Origin: Natronomonas salina
GTDB lineage: Archaea > Halobacteriota > Halobacteria > Halobacteriales > Haloarculaceae
Length of the DNA stretch: 64,000 bases
Reading direction: 5' to 3'
NCBI RefSeq assembly: GCF_013391105.1
Contig: NZ_CP058335.1
Span: 248,001-312,000 of the forward strand
Part shown: piece by piece, positions 8,771 through 18,675 of the stretch
How the letters are laid out: each line of letters opens with the position of its first letter
How positions within the stretch are numbered: the first letter of the stretch is position 1
Notes under the pieces: model-generated
The model's database searches: none
What the model saw: only the letters and a program-made list of their open reading frames with translations
Told to the model about the DNA's origin: nothing
Translations under genes and position numbers: made by a program

Positions 8771-10879
8771 ATGGACAGAAAGCGGGCGATGACCAGCGTC
8801 GACCTCGCGGCGCTGGTCGGCGAGTTGCGGGACTACGCCGGGGCGGTCGTCGACAAGGCCTACCTCTACGGCGACGACCTCGTGCGGCTGAAGATGCGGG
8901 ACTACGAACGCGGCCGCATCGAACTCTTCGTCGAGGTGGGCGACCCCAAGCGCGCCCACGTCGCCGCGCCGGAGCACGTCCCCGACGCCCCCGGTCGGCC
9001 GCCGAACTTCGCGATGATGCTGCGGAACCGCATCGCCGGCGCGAACTTCGTCGGCGTCGAGCAGTACGGCTTCGACCGCATCCTCACCTTCCGGTTCGAG
9101 CGCGAGGACCAGACGACGCTCATCGTCGCGGAGCTGTTCGGCGACGGCAACGTCGCGGTCACCAACGAGGACCTGGAGGTCATCGACTCCCTGGAGACCG
9201 TCCGGCTCCGCTCGCGGACCGTCGCCCCCGGCGCCCAGTACGGTTATCCAGACGAGCGGTTCAGCCCCCTGGACTGCGATTACGACGCCTTCGCGGCGAA
9301 GATGGAGGAATCCGACACCGACCTGGTGCGGACGCTGGCGACGCAGTTGAACTTCGGCGGGCTCTACGCCGAGGAGCTCTGCACCCGGGCGGGCGTCGAG
9401 AAGACCGTCGATATCGAGGACGCGACGGAGGAGCAGTACGAGGCGCTGTTCGACGCCCTCGAGCGGCTCCGGGAACCGATCCTCGCCGGGCGGACGGAGC
9501 CGCGGCTCTACGAGAACGAGGACGAACAGGTCGTCGACGCGACGCCGCTGCCGCTGGAGGAACACGAGGCCGAGGGGTACGCGGCGACGGCCTTCGAGAA
9601 CTTCAACGGCGCCATCGACGAGTACTTCCACCGCCTGGAGCGGGAGGCCGAGGACGTCTCCCAGGAGGACGGGACCGACCGGCCGGACTTCGAGGCCGAG
9701 ATCGAGAAGCACGAGCGCATCATCGAGCAGCAGCAGGGCGCCATCGACGACTTCGAGGAGCAGGCCGAGGCCGAACAGGAGAAGGCCGACATGCTCTACG
9801 GCAACTACGACCTCGTCGACGACATCTGCTCGACGGTCCGCGAGGCCCGCGAGGAGGGCGTCCCCTGGGAGGACATCGAGGCGAAGTTCGAGCAGGGGGC
9901 CGAACAGGGCATCCCCGAGGCCGAAGCGGTCGCGGACGTCGACGCGGCCGAGGGGACGGTCACCGTCGAGATCGACGGCACGCGGATCGAGGTCGACCCC
10001 TCGATGGGCGTCGAGAAGAACGCCGACCGCCTCTACACCGAAGCCAAGCGCATCCGGGAGAAGAAGGAGGGGGCGCTGGCGGCCATCGAGGACACCCGCG
10101 AGGACCTCGAGGCGGTCAAGGAGCGCCGCGACCGCTGGGAGCAGGCCGACCAGGAGGACGACGATGACGACGGCGAGCCCGTCGAGCGCGACTACCTCTC
10201 GATGGGGTCGATCCCCATCCGGTACGACGAGAAGTGGTACGAGCAGTTCCGCTGGTTCCGCACCTCCGACGACTTCCTCGTCATCGGCGGCCGGAACGCC
10301 GACCAGAACGAGGCGCTCGTCAAGAAGTACATGGAGCCCTCCGACCGGTTCTTCCACGCACAGGCCCACGGCGCCCCGGTGACGATCCTGAAGGCGACGG
10401 ACCCCGACGAGGCCGCCCGCGACGTCGACATCCCCGACTCCAGCAGGGAGGAGGCCGCGCAGTTCGCCGTCTCGTACTCGTCGGTCTGGAAGGACGGCAA
10501 GTTCGAGGGCGACGCCTACGAGGTCGACCCCGACCAGGTCTCGAAGACGCCGGAGAGCGGCGAGTACATCGAGAAGGGGAGCTTCGTCATCCGCGGCGAC
10601 CGGGAGTACTACCGCGACGTCCCGGTCGGGGTCGCCGTCGGCGTCAAGTGCGAGCCGGACACCCGGGTGATCGGCGGGCCGCCGTCGGCCATCGAGCCGC
10701 GGGTCGAGACCTCGGTCCGGCTCGAACCCGGCCAGTACGCCCAGAACGACATCGCCAAGCGCATCTACCGGACGCTCCGCGAGCGGTTCGAGGACACCAG
10801 CTTCGTCCGGAAGGTCGCCAGCGCCGACCGGATCCAGGAGTTCTGTCCGAACGGCGGCAGCCGGATGAAAGACCAGTAG
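8771..10879 (+). CDS. rqcH: RqcH/NEMF-family ribosome quality-control protein
   Basis: This 702-residue protein is of the NFACT (Rqc2/NEMF/RqcH) family. Relatives bind split 60S/50S subunits with obstructed peptidyl-tRNA and, in bacteria, extend the nascent chain with alanine tails. The NFACT-N domain begins at the N-terminus and contains the conserved FDR triplet (Asp102-Arg103) required for tRNA-dependent tailing. Helical coiled-coil segments occupy about residues 290-345 and 415-460. The NFACT-R domain follows and includes YEQFRWFRTSDDFLVIGGR near 490. The C-terminal part of eukaryotic NEMF is absent. It lies upstream of pelota with one gene between, which fits a shared role in rescue of stalled ribosomes. 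Confidence 0.95.
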   Translation: MDRKRAMTSVDLAALVGELRDYAGAVVDKAYLYGDDLVRLKMRDYERGRIELFVEVGDPKRAHVAAPEHVPDAPGRPPNFAMMLRNRIAGANFVGVEQYGFDRILTFRFEREDQTTLIVAELFGDGNVAVTNEDLEVIDSLETVRLRSRTVAPGAQYGYPDERFSPLDCDYDAFAAKMEESDTDLVRTLATQLNFGGLYAEELCTRAGVEKTVDIEDATEEQYEALFDALERLREPILAGRTEPRLYENEDEQVVDATPLPLEEHEAEGYAATAFENFNGAIDEYFHRLEREAEDVSQEDGTDRPDFEAEIEKHERIIEQQQGAIDDFEEQAEAEQEKADMLYGNYDLVDDICSTVREAREEGVPWEDIEAKFEQGAEQGIPEAEAVADVDAAEGTVTVEIDGTRIEVDPSMGVEKNADRLYTEAKRIREKKEGALAAIEDTREDLEAVKERRDRWEQADQEDDDDDGEPVERDYLSMGSIPIRYDEKWYEQFRWFRTSDDFLVIGGRNADQNEALVKKYMEPSDRFFHAQAHGAPVTILKATDPDEAARDVDIPDSSREEAAQFAVSYSSVWKDGKFEGDAYEVDPDQVSKTPESGEYIEKGSFVIRGDREYYRDVPVGVAVGVKCEPDTRVIGGPPSAIEPRVETSVRLEPGQYAQNDIAKRIYRTLRERFEDTSFVRKVASADRIQEFCPNGGSRMKDQ

Positions 10880-10987
10880 GAGCCGATCGGAAGAGAGCGG
10901 GAGCGACTCCCGGTCGGCGCCGGCGGCCAAAGCTCAGTCCCGGAACACTCCGGGAGGTATAAGCGCCGCCCTCGCGTGGTTCTCGCC

Positions 10988-11911
10988 ATGTTTCGCGACG
11001 CCCTGGACTACTCGACGCGGCCGCCCCGCGGCGGTCGGGCGGTCCTGGTCGGGGGGACGCTGCTCCTCGTCACCGAGGTGGTCGCCGCCGTCGCGACCCT
11101 ACATACCCTCCTAGCCCCAGCGGCGCTCGTCGCGCTCGTGCCGTGGCTCCTCGTCCGCGGCTACTACGTCCGGGTGCTCCGGACGACGGCCGGCCACGAG
11201 TACCCGACGCCCCCGGCGTTCGACGACCTCTTCGGCCTCCTTCGCGACGGGATTGCGGCCGCGCTGATCGCCGTCGCCTACCTCCTCCCGGGGGTCGCGG
11301 TGCTGGCCCCCTTCGTCTACGTGCGGGCCCAGGGGAGCGACCTCGTGACGCTGGTGCTCGGCGGCCGCGTTCCCGAGGCGGTCGCCGCGGGGGTCGCCGC
11401 CGGCGCCGGCGTCGTCGCGCTGTTCGCCCTCTTCGCGGTCATCGGGGGCCTGTACGTCCTCCCCGTCGCCGTGACGCGGTTCGCCCACACCGGTCGACTG
11501 CGGGCCGCCCTCGACGTCCGGACCGTCGTCTCCGGCGCGGCCACCGAGGACTACGTGGTCGCCTGGGCCGTCTCGCTGCTCCTGCAGTTGCTCGTGCTGC
11601 CCGTCGCGTACGCCCTGAAGGTCGTCCTCGTGGGCTTCTACCTCCACTTCCTCGTCGCGATGGGCGTCCGGTACTGCTACGGCCAGGGCGTCGGCGCCGC
11701 ACTCGATCTCGACCCCGTCGACTCGTTCCTCGACGAGTCCGCCGGCGAAATAGACGCCGGCGACCTCCGGACGGCGGTCCGCCCCATCGAGGAGTCCGAC
11801 GAACCGGCGCTGCGCGCTTCCGGCGGGACCGAGGCGACCGACCCGACCGAGGCCGAGGACGACCCCTTCGAGTACCCCGCCCGGGAGCGCGGCGAAGGGG
11901 AGCGCACTTAG
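10988..11911 (+). CDS. DUF4013 membrane protein
   Basis: This 307-residue integral membrane protein opens with [23 protein letters not shown], the usual beginning of haloarchaeal DUF4013 proteins. Hydrophobic helices cover most of residues 15-230. The last 70 residues are acidic and soluble. The ATG at 10988 is chosen because it gives the conserved MFRDAL start. It sits between rqcH and pelota with gaps of about 100 and 22 bases, so co-transcription with pelota is likely. The function of DUF4013 is unknown, and a link to ribosome rescue is only positional. Confidence 0.85.
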   Translation: MFRDALDYSTRPPRGGRAVLVGGTLLLVTEVVAAVATLHTLLAPAALVALVPWLLVRGYYVRVLRTTAGHEYPTPPAFDDLFGLLRDGIAAALIAVAYLLPGVAVLAPFVYVRAQGSDLVTLVLGGRVPEAVAAGVAAGAGVVALFALFAVIGGLYVLPVAVTRFAHTGRLRAALDVRTVVSGAATEDYVVAWAVSLLLQLLVLPVAYALKVVLVGFYLHFLVAMGVRYCYGQGVGAALDLDPVDSFLDESAGEIDAGDLRTAVRPIEESDEPALRASGGTEATDPTEAEDDPFEYPARERGEGERT

Positions 11912-11933
11912 GGGTCCCGCCCGGACTCCCGGT

Positions 11934-13001
11934 ATGCGCATCGCCGACCGCCAGTCCGTCGAGGGCCGGGGCGAACGGATCACCGTCGTCCCCGAGAGCC
12001 TCGACGACCTCTGGCACCTCACCTACGTCCTCGAGCCGGGCGACCTCGTCTCGGGGGACACCACACGGCGCATCCAGCGCGACGACGACAAGATGCGGGA
12101 CACCGGCGGCCAGCGCGAACCGATGTGGCTCCAGATCGAGGTCGAGGACGTCGAGTTCGCGAAGTTCGCCAACCGGCTCCGCGTCGGCGGCGAGATCGTC
12201 GACTGCTCGCGGGAGGACCAGCTCGGCTTCCACCACACCCTCAACGTCGAGGAGCACGACGAGCTGACCGTCGAGAAGGTCTGGCAGGTCGACCAGCTCG
12301 AGCGCCTCCAGGAGGCCGTCGAGGCCGCCGAGAACCCGACCGTCGCCATCGCCACCGTCGAGGAGGGCGAGGCCCACGTCCACACGGTCGCCCAGTACGG
12401 CGTCGACGAGCGCGCCTCCATCACCGGCACGACCGGCAAGGGCGAGTACGCCCGCGGCCGCGACGAGCTGTTCGAGCAGGTGACCGAGGTCCTCGAGCGG
12501 ATGGACGTCGAGGCCATCATCCTCGCCGGCCCGGGGTTCACCAAACAGGACGCCCTGGACTACATCGAGGACGAGGCCCCCCAGGTCGCCGAGAAGATTC
12601 AGACCGTCGACACCTCCGCCGTGGGCGAGCGCGGCGTCCACGAGGTGCTCAAGCGCGGCGCGGTCGACCGCGTCCAGACGGAGACCCGCATCTCGAAGGA
12701 GGCCGAACTAATCGACGACCTGATGGAGCGCATCGGCGAGGGCGCGAAGGCCGCCTACGGCATCGACGAGGTCGAGACCGCCACCGAGTACGGCGCCGTC
12801 GAGACGCTGCTCGTCCTCGACGAGCGGCTCCGCGAGGAGCGCTCCGGCGAGGGCGACTGGGACGTCGACGTCAACGACGTCGTCGAGAGCGTCGAGCGGC
12901 AGGGCGGCGAGGTGACCGTCTTCTCCCACGAGTTCGACCCCGGCCGACAGCTGGCGAACCTCGGTGGCATCGCCGCCCTGCTGCGGTACCGACTGGACTG
13001 A
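11934..13001 (+). CDS. pelA: mRNA surveillance protein Pelota (Dom34)
   Basis: This is a 355-residue archaeal Pelota, the eRF1-like protein that enters the empty A site of stalled ribosomes and, with the ATPase ABCE1, splits the subunits. The Sm-like N-terminal domain (about 1-130) has the expected opening and the segment [14 protein letters not shown]. The central domain (about 135-265) and the C-terminal alpha/beta domain ending [12 protein letters not shown] follow in order. The GGQ motif of release factors is absent, as expected. It follows the DUF4013 gene by 22 bases. Its TGA abuts, at 13001/13002, the stop of a convergent MBL gene. Confidence 0.97.
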   Translation: MRIADRQSVEGRGERITVVPESLDDLWHLTYVLEPGDLVSGDTTRRIQRDDDKMRDTGGQREPMWLQIEVEDVEFAKFANRLRVGGEIVDCSREDQLGFHHTLNVEEHDELTVEKVWQVDQLERLQEAVEAAENPTVAIATVEEGEAHVHTVAQYGVDERASITGTTGKGEYARGRDELFEQVTEVLERMDVEAIILAGPGFTKQDALDYIEDEAPQVAEKIQTVDTSAVGERGVHEVLKRGAVDRVQTETRISKEAELIDDLMERIGEGAKAAYGIDEVETATEYGAVETLLVLDERLREERSGEGDWDVDVNDVVESVERQGGEVTVFSHEFDPGRQLANLGGIAALLRYRLD

Positions 13002-13763
13002 TCAGCGCCGCCGGAGGTCCACCGTCAGCCCGTCCTCGGCCATCCGGACGTCGCCGTCGAAGCCCGCCTCCTGGACCGACTCGAGCATCTCCTCGTGGCG
13101 CCCGTCGGTGTGCGGGTAGAGGTGCGTCAGGTACACCCGGCCGAGGTCGTGGCCGGCGAGGGTCTCGCCGAGCTGCGACGGGGTCGGGTGGTTGTCGACG
13201 TCGACGTCGTCGGGGAAGGAGCAGTCGTGGGCCAGGATCGCCGACCCGTCCGCGAGGTCGGCTATCTCGTCGATGGCCTCGCTGTCGCCGGAGAACGTGA
13301 AGACCGCGTCGTCGGTCTCGAAGCGGTAGGCCAGACAGTACATCGAGTGGACGGTCTCGACGGCCTCGACGTCGTAGCCGGCCACAGAGAACTCGCCGGG
13401 GGCGACCTCCCGGAAGGTGAACTCGAAGCGGTCCTGCATGTACTCGTGCACCGAGAGGAGGTCGCGGACGAGCTCCTCGGTGCCTTCGGGACCGACGATC
13501 TCCATCTCGGTCTCGCCGGACAGCCAGCGGGCCTTCAGCAGGACCATGAGGTCCGAGACGTGGTCGAGGTGGTGGTGGGTCAACAGCAGTGTATCGACGC
13601 CCTCGTAGCCGACGTCCGTCTCGGCGAGGCCGTGGAGGGCGCCGCTGCCGCAGTCGACCATGAGGGGGTCGGCGTCGCCGTCCGGGTCCTCCAGCAGCAG
13701 GCCGGTCTGGTAGCGCTCGCCGGTCGGCATCGCGGAGCCCGTACCGAGGAATGTCACGCGCAT
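13002..13763 (-). CDS. RNase Z-like MBL-fold hydrolase
   Basis: This is a 253-residue metallo-beta-lactamase-fold protein with the RNase Z/beta-CASP-like beginning FLGTGSAMPTGERYQTG and an intact HHHLDH motif (residues 63-68). Further ligands are visible in FSGDSEAIDEI, ILAHDCSF and YLTHLYPH. The overall pattern is that of ribonuclease Z-related phosphodiesterases, but it lacks the long arm expected of a true tRNase Z, so the substrate is uncertain. The ATG at 13763 gives the conserved MRVTFLGTGS start. It shares a stop-to-stop junction with pelota and is divergent from the helicase gene, 109 bases away. Confidence 0.85.
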   Translation of the reverse strand: MRVTFLGTGSAMPTGERYQTGLLLEDPDGDADPLMVDCGSGALHGLAETDVGYEGVDTLLLTHHHLDHVSDLMVLLKARWLSGETEMEIVGPEGTEELVRDLLSVHEYMQDRFEFTFREVAPGEFSVAGYDVEAVETVHSMYCLAYRFETDDAVFTFSGDSEAIDEIADLADGSAILAHDCSFPDDVDVDNHPTPSQLGETLAGHDLGRVYLTHLYPHTDGRHEEMLESVQEAGFDGDVRMAEDGLTVDLRRR

Positions 13764-13872
13764 GGGCCGGGGTTCGGCGGCCCGGCGGAAGTGCGCTGGG
13801 GTCGCCCGCCCGGGTTTCACTTTCACTCCGGAGTCCAAACCCACTTGTCGTCTGGCGCCCAACGAGAAACCG

Positions 13873-16668
13873 ATGGGAGACGCCGCGTCGGAGGACGCCG
13901 AGGCCGTCGCACGGGAGCACCTGTCGGGGCGGGACCTCGGGTTCGACCCCGGGTCGGTGGCCGTCGACGACGCCGACGTGTTCGCCAGGCTCGACCCCGC
14001 CGTCCGGGAGTGGTGGGTCGACCAGTTCGGCGCGTTCGTCCCGGAGAACGGCGGATTCTTCACGCCGCCGCAGAAGGAGGCCGTCCCGCTCATCGACGAG
14101 GGGACGAACACGCTGGTCTGTGCGCCGACCGGGTCCGGGAAGACCCTCTCGGCGTTCACGGCCATCATCAACGACCTGTTTCACCAGGCGGAGTCCTCCG
14201 AGGACGGCCTCGAGAACAGCGTCTACTGCCTCTACGTCTCGCCGCTGAAGTCGCTGGCCAACGACATCCACCGCAACCTCACCGAGCCCCTCGAGGGCAT
14301 CACCGAGAACCTCGAGGACCGGGGGGAGGCCGTCGACATCCGACACGCCATCCGCCACGGCGACACCTCCAGCAACGACCGCCAGAAGATGCTGGAGGAG
14401 ACGCCGCACATCCTCAACACGACGCCGGAGACGCTGGCGATCCTGCTCAACAGCCCGAAGTTCAAGGAGAAGCTCCGGAGCGTCGAGTACGTCGTCGTCG
14501 ACGAGATCCACTCGTTGGCCGACAACAAGCGCGGCACCCACCTCTCGGTGTCGCTGGAGCGGCTGGAGCGGCTCTGCGAGACCTCGCCGACGCGCATCGG
14601 CTGTTCGGCGACCGTCGAGCCGCTGGAGACGATGGGCGAGTTCCTCGTCGGCGGCGACTACGACCCCGCCACCGGCGACTGGGAGCCCCGCGACTACGAG
14701 ATCGTCGACGCCCGGTTCGTCCGGGAGTTCGACGTCGAGTTGACCTGCCCGACCGACGACCTCGTCAACACGCCGCGGGACCGGGTCACCGACCGCTTCT
14801 ACCGGCAACTCGACGACCTCGTCGCCGAGCACGAGAACACCATCGTGTTCACGAACACCCGCTCGGGCGCCGAGCGCGTCCTGCACAACCTGCGGGAGCG
14901 CGGCGGCTACGACGAGTCGAACTCCGGCTGCCACCACGGCTCGCTAGCGAAGGGCCGGCGCCGGGAGATCGAGGAGGGGCTGAAGGCCGGCGACCTCGAC
15001 GTCGTCACGACGTCGACGTCGCTCGAACTCGGCATCGACATGCCGCACGTCGACCTCGTCGTCCAGGTCGGCTCACCGAAGTCCGTCGCCTCGCTGCTCC
15101 AGCGGATCGGCCGCGCCGGCCACCAGCTCGGCCAGACCGTCAAGGGCCGGGTCGTCGCCCTCGACCGAGACGAGCTGATCGAGTGTGCCGTCATGCTGAA
15201 GAAGGCCGAGGAGGGGTTCGTCGACCGGGTGTTCGTCCCCGAGAACGCCCACGACGTCGCCGTCCAGCAGGTCTACGGGATGGCCATCAACGGCCCGCTC
15301 CCGGAGGCCGAACTGCGGGCCACCCTCCGGAGCGCGTACCCGTACCGCGACTACGACGACCACCGGTTCGAGCAGCTGTTCCGCTACCTCACCGCCGACT
15401 ACGAGGGGATGGAGGAGAAGAACGTCTACGCGAAGATCTGGCGGGACGAGAACGACGCGCCCGGCGGCGAGCACTACTACGACGAGTACGAACCCGGGAC
15501 GCCGCTGGTCGGCAAGCGCGGCCGGATGGCCCGCGTCATCTACATGACGAATATCGGCACCATCCCGGACTCCTTCACCTGCGACGTCTACGTCCGCGGC
15601 AGCGACGACTGGGTGGGCCAACTCGACGAGGAGTACCTCGACACCCTGGAGGCCGGCGACGTCTTCGTCCTCGGGGGCTCGCACTTCGAGTACCGCTACC
15701 GCCGCGGCTCGAAGGTCTACGTCGACCACACAAGCGCCCGCCCGACCGTCCCCTCGTGGTTCTCCGAGCGGCTGCCACTCTCCTACGACCTCGGCCGCGA
15801 GATACTCGCCTTCCAGCGCGACCTCCTCGAACGGTACGAGGAGCGCGGCCCGCCCGCCGTCCGCCGGTGGCTCCGGGACCTCCCGCTCGACGAGAACACC
15901 GTCCGGGCCATCACCCGGATGTTCGACGCCCAGATCCAGTACGCGGGCGTCGAGAGCGTCTCGACGGACAGCCGACTCACCATCGAGGTGGAACTGGACC
16001 ACGACGACTACAAGCGCAACTACTACGTCCACTCGAACTACGGCCGGCGGTTCAACGACGGCCTCTCGCGGCTGCTCGCCTACCGCTGCGCGCAGGAGGC
16101 CAACGCGAACGTCAAGGTCGCCGTCGCCGACCACGGCTTCACCCTCTCGATGCCGCTCAACCGGAAGATCAACGTCCGGGGCATCCTGCGGGACATCGAC
16201 CCGACGGACGTCCGCCCGGACCTCCGGGCGTCGCTCGACGGGACGGACCTCCTGAAGCGGTACTTCCGCATCAACGCGACGCGGTCGCTGATGATCCTCA
16301 AGCGCTACAAGGGCTACGAGAAGTCCGCGAGCCAGCAGCAGGTCTCCAGCGAGATGCTCATCGGCTTCGCCCAGGACAGGGAGGAGTTCGCGGTGATGGA
16401 GGAGACCTACCGGGAGATCCTCGAGGACAAACTCGACGTGGACGCCCTCGAGAACTTCGTCGCGAGCGTCCAGACCGGCGAGGTCGACGTCGCGCTCCAC
16501 CAGGTCGAGTCGCCGTCGCCGCGGGCGTTCGGCCTGGCGACGCTGATGGCCAGCGACGTCGTGCTCGCGGAGGACGAGTCCGCCGTCCTCCAGGAGTTTC
16601 ACGACCGGGTCATGGACGAGATCGGCGACGACGGGCCGGGCGCCCTCACCGTGGGAACGGACGACTGA
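13873..16668 (+). CDS. lhr: Lhr-core-type superfamily 2 ATP-dependent helicase
   Basis: This is a 931-residue superfamily 2 helicase of the Lhr-core type. RecA-like domain 1 has Walker A APTGSGKT (residues 84-91), a DEIH box in VVVDEIHSLADNKRG and motif III SAT. Domain 2 has IVFTNTRSGAERV, HHGSLAKGRR and the motif VI segment QRIGRAGHQLG. A winged helix and the Lhr-specific C-terminal region follow. These enzymes translocate on single-stranded DNA 3' to 5' and act in repair or replication restart. The ATG at 13873 is preferred because the upstream frame overlaps the divergent MBL gene's promoter. It is likely transcribed alone. Confidence 0.94.
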   Translation: MGDAASEDAEAVAREHLSGRDLGFDPGSVAVDDADVFARLDPAVREWWVDQFGAFVPENGGFFTPPQKEAVPLIDEGTNTLVCAPTGSGKTLSAFTAIINDLFHQAESSEDGLENSVYCLYVSPLKSLANDIHRNLTEPLEGITENLEDRGEAVDIRHAIRHGDTSSNDRQKMLEETPHILNTTPETLAILLNSPKFKEKLRSVEYVVVDEIHSLADNKRGTHLSVSLERLERLCETSPTRIGCSATVEPLETMGEFLVGGDYDPATGDWEPRDYEIVDARFVREFDVELTCPTDDLVNTPRDRVTDRFYRQLDDLVAEHENTIVFTNTRSGAERVLHNLRERGGYDESNSGCHHGSLAKGRRREIEEGLKAGDLDVVTTSTSLELGIDMPHVDLVVQVGSPKSVASLLQRIGRAGHQLGQTVKGRVVALDRDELIECAVMLKKAEEGFVDRVFVPENAHDVAVQQVYGMAINGPLPEAELRATLRSAYPYRDYDDHRFEQLFRYLTADYEGMEEKNVYAKIWRDENDAPGGEHYYDEYEPGTPLVGKRGRMARVIYMTNIGTIPDSFTCDVYVRGSDDWVGQLDEEYLDTLEAGDVFVLGGSHFEYRYRRGSKVYVDHTSARPTVPSWFSERLPLSYDLGREILAFQRDLLERYEERGPPAVRRWLRDLPLDENTVRAITRMFDAQIQYAGVESVSTDSRLTIEVELDHDDYKRNYYVHSNYGRRFNDGLSRLLAYRCAQEANANVKVAVADHGFTLSMPLNRKINVRGILRDIDPTDVRPDLRASLDGTDLLKRYFRINATRSLMILKRYKGYEKSASQQQVSSEMLIGFAQDREEFAVMEETYREILEDKLDVDALENFVASVQTGEVDVALHQVESPSPRAFGLATLMASDVVLAEDESAVLQEFHDRVMDEIGDDGPGALTVGTDD

Positions 16669-16772
16669 CCAGTTCCGGAGCCACGAGAGGCGTCGAGATC
16701 GACGACTGGACGACCGCCCGCCCCGCCGTCGGGAACGGACTTATCGCCCTCCGCCCCTAACTCCCTGGTAAC

Positions 16773-16979
16773 GTGCAACACACGTACAGGTGCGGCGACT
16801 GCGGCGCCGAGTTCACCGGCTCCCGGAAGCGCTGCGAGTACTGCGGGACCGTCGGGGCGGCCACCGACCGCTCGGAGTGCCGGGAGTGCGGGCAGTGGCT
16901 GACCGATTCGCCCCACCAGGAGTGTCCGGTCTGCGGCTCCTCGAACGTCGATAAGGTCGCGCTCCGTCACCGCGACTAG
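16773..16979 (+). CDS. Small multi-CxxC zinc-ribbon protein
   Basis: This 68-residue protein starts at a GTG (16773). It contains four CxxC pairs: CGDC, CEYC, CREC and CPVC. They should form two zinc ribbons. The remainder is short, polar linker, and the C-terminus is basic (ALRHRD). No enzymatic domain is present, so a nucleic-acid or protein contact role is likely but unproven. It lies about 100 bases downstream of the helicase gene on the same strand. The start is supported by the position of the first ribbon only six residues in; no earlier in-frame start was apparent. Confidence 0.75.
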   Translation: MQHTYRCGDCGAEFTGSRKRCEYCGTVGAATDRSECRECGQWLTDSPHQECPVCGSSNVDKVALRHRD

Positions 16980-17089
16980 CCTCGCCGGGGCGAACGGTGT
17001 CCCTACCGCCGGTACGGCGGGCGTACGGTCAGCCGCCGCGGTTGAACTATCCCGCGACTCTTCCCCCTCCCGCGGCTACGTCTCCACTC

Positions 17090-17440
17090 ATGTCAAGCGA
17101 AACGCTGGAGCTGGAGCGCGACATCGGACAGGCCACCATCGTCTACGAGGACCCCGAGGACGGGACGGTCGAGCGCACCGTCGAGAACGAGCAGATCGTC
17201 TACTTCCAGGACCACTGGCTGCTGAAGGCCGGCGAGGACAGCGAGGGCAACGACGTGGTCCGGCGCATCCCCGACCACAAGGTGTACTACGTCGAGCGGT
17301 CGGTCGAGAAGTTCGAGGAGGAGATCAAGACGATCCGCAACCAGGTCCAGTCCTTCGCCGACGACATCCGCGGGAAGCTCCCCATCGGCGGGGAGGACGA
17401 GGAGGAGACGGACGACGGGGACGGCCCCGAGCGACTCTGA
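17090..17440 (+). CDS. Conserved small acidic protein, function unknown
   Basis: This 116-residue protein has a beta-strand-rich first half (ATIVYEDPEDGTVERTVENE and WLLKAG), an amphipathic helical middle (VEKFEEEIKTIRNQVQSFADDIRGKL) and an acidic tail. I do not recognise a named family, although the pattern looks like a conserved haloarchaeal protein. The ATG at 17090 is preferred over the upstream in-frame start at 16997, because codon use and composition change at this point and a typical AT-poor leader precedes it. It converges with the larA-like gene, with only 4 bases between stops. Confidence 0.7.
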   Translation: MSSETLELERDIGQATIVYEDPEDGTVERTVENEQIVYFQDHWLLKAGEDSEGNDVVRRIPDHKVYYVERSVEKFEEEIKTIRNQVQSFADDIRGKLPIGGEDEEETDDGDGPERL

Positions 17441-17444
17441 GCGC

Positions 17445-18671
17445 TCAGACCAGCAGCGTGTTCAGGGCGTCGGGGACGACCAGGACGTCGCTGCCGGATT
17501 CGACGGCGTCCTCGACCGACGCGCGGGCGTGCAGCAGGCACTCGTCGACCACGTCCGGCGCCTCGCTGTTCGTCACGTAGACGTCGTGGTCCCTGAGAGC
17601 CCGTGCGACGACGAACGCGCGCTGGGCGCCGGGTTCGTAGCCCTCGCGCATCTCCTTGTACAACGACTCGGCGCTCTCCGCGCCGGAGAGCCACTCGTAG
17701 AAGCGTTGCTCCCCGGTACCCTCGCCGGCGCCCTCCGGGAGCGCCGCCGGAACGACCACGCGGCCCCCCTCTCGAAGCGGATTGGTGGCCCCCAGGACGA
17801 CGTACGTCGCCGCGCGGGTCGCCTGGTAGAGGTTCGCGTCCTTCGGCGCGCCGACGCCGGCGACGACGGCGTCGTACCGGTCCGCGACCTCGACGGACAG
17901 CGCCTCTGTCGCGCTGTCCGCGAGCTCTCGGACGACGAGTCGCGGCTCGCCGGCGGCGACGTCGAGGATTCCTGCGGGGCCGTGCGTGACGTTCAGACAG
18001 AAGTCCAGCCCGCAGAGGTCGCCCGCCTCGTCGACGGCCTCCCGGAACGGGTTCTCCTCGATGCTGCCCAGTCGGACGCCATCGCGGGAGAGCATCTCGG
18101 GGCCGTGCGTGTAGCGGATGATCGGCTCGCCGCCCGCGCCGATGGCGACCGTCTTCCCCCCGCCGGAGAAGCCGGCGTACTGGTGGGGTTCGACCATCCC
18201 CGTCGAGAGCACCCGGTCGGCTTGCGCGACGGTCCGGTTCAGTTCGACGGTCGCGCCGTCGACCTCGCCCACGTCGACGGTGTCGTCGGGGTCGTGGTTC
18301 TCCGCGAGGTCGGCGCGGTCGCCGAGCATCTCCTCGAGTTCGGCGTCGGTCATCGGACGGTGAAGGCCCAGCCCCACGACGACGGAGACCTGCTCGCGGA
18401 AGACGCCGACCTGCTGGAGTTCCTCGAGGAGCACGTCGACGAGGACGTCGTCGGGGGTCGCGCGCGTGACGTCGGTGACGACGATGGCGATCGTGTCGTC
18501 GGGATCGACCAGTTCGGTGAGCGCGGGGCCGAGCGGGGAATCGACGGCCCGTTCCGCCGCCGCTCGGACGTCGACCGCCTCGCCGCCGGCGGGTTCGGCC
18601 ACCGTCACCTCGCAGTCCGGCAGGTCCACGGAGACGGTCCCGTCGCCGAGCGGCAGTTCGAAGGGCGCCAT
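17445..18671 (-). CDS. larA: LarA-family nickel-pincer racemase-like protein
   Basis: This 408-residue protein matches lactate racemase LarA and relatives, which use a nickel-pincer nucleotide cofactor tethered to a lysine. The catalytic residues seem intact. His104 lies in LGLHRPM, His163 and Lys173 in EPHQYAGFSGGGK, and His189 in YTHGPE. The 163-173-189 spacing equals that of the Lactiplantibacillus enzyme (His174, Lys184, His200). The substrate may be lactate or another 2-hydroxy acid, since LarA homologs differ. No larB, larC or larE gene is in the window. It begins 4 bases after the rtcB stop, so the two are almost certainly one transcript. Confidence 0.88.
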   Translation of the reverse strand: MAPFELPLGDGTVSVDLPDCEVTVAEPAGGEAVDVRAAAERAVDSPLGPALTELVDPDDTIAIVVTDVTRATPDDVLVDVLLEELQQVGVFREQVSVVVGLGLHRPMTDAELEEMLGDRADLAENHDPDDTVDVGEVDGATVELNRTVAQADRVLSTGMVEPHQYAGFSGGGKTVAIGAGGEPIIRYTHGPEMLSRDGVRLGSIEENPFREAVDEAGDLCGLDFCLNVTHGPAGILDVAAGEPRLVVRELADSATEALSVEVADRYDAVVAGVGAPKDANLYQATRAATYVVLGATNPLREGGRVVVPAALPEGAGEGTGEQRFYEWLSGAESAESLYKEMREGYEPGAQRAFVVARALRDHDVYVTNSEAPDVVDECLLHARASVEDAVESGSDVLVVPDALNTLLV

Positions 18672-18675
18672 CGGG

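Noticed and set aside
8675-10930. Long upstream extension of the small membrane protein at 8315-8674
   Set aside because: It is antisense to rqcH and low-complexity; the real protein starts at 8674.
13095-16760. A 1,221-codon frame overlapping the Lhr helicase gene
   Set aside because: Its composition is Arg- and Pro-rich without domains, while the helicase frame has all motifs.
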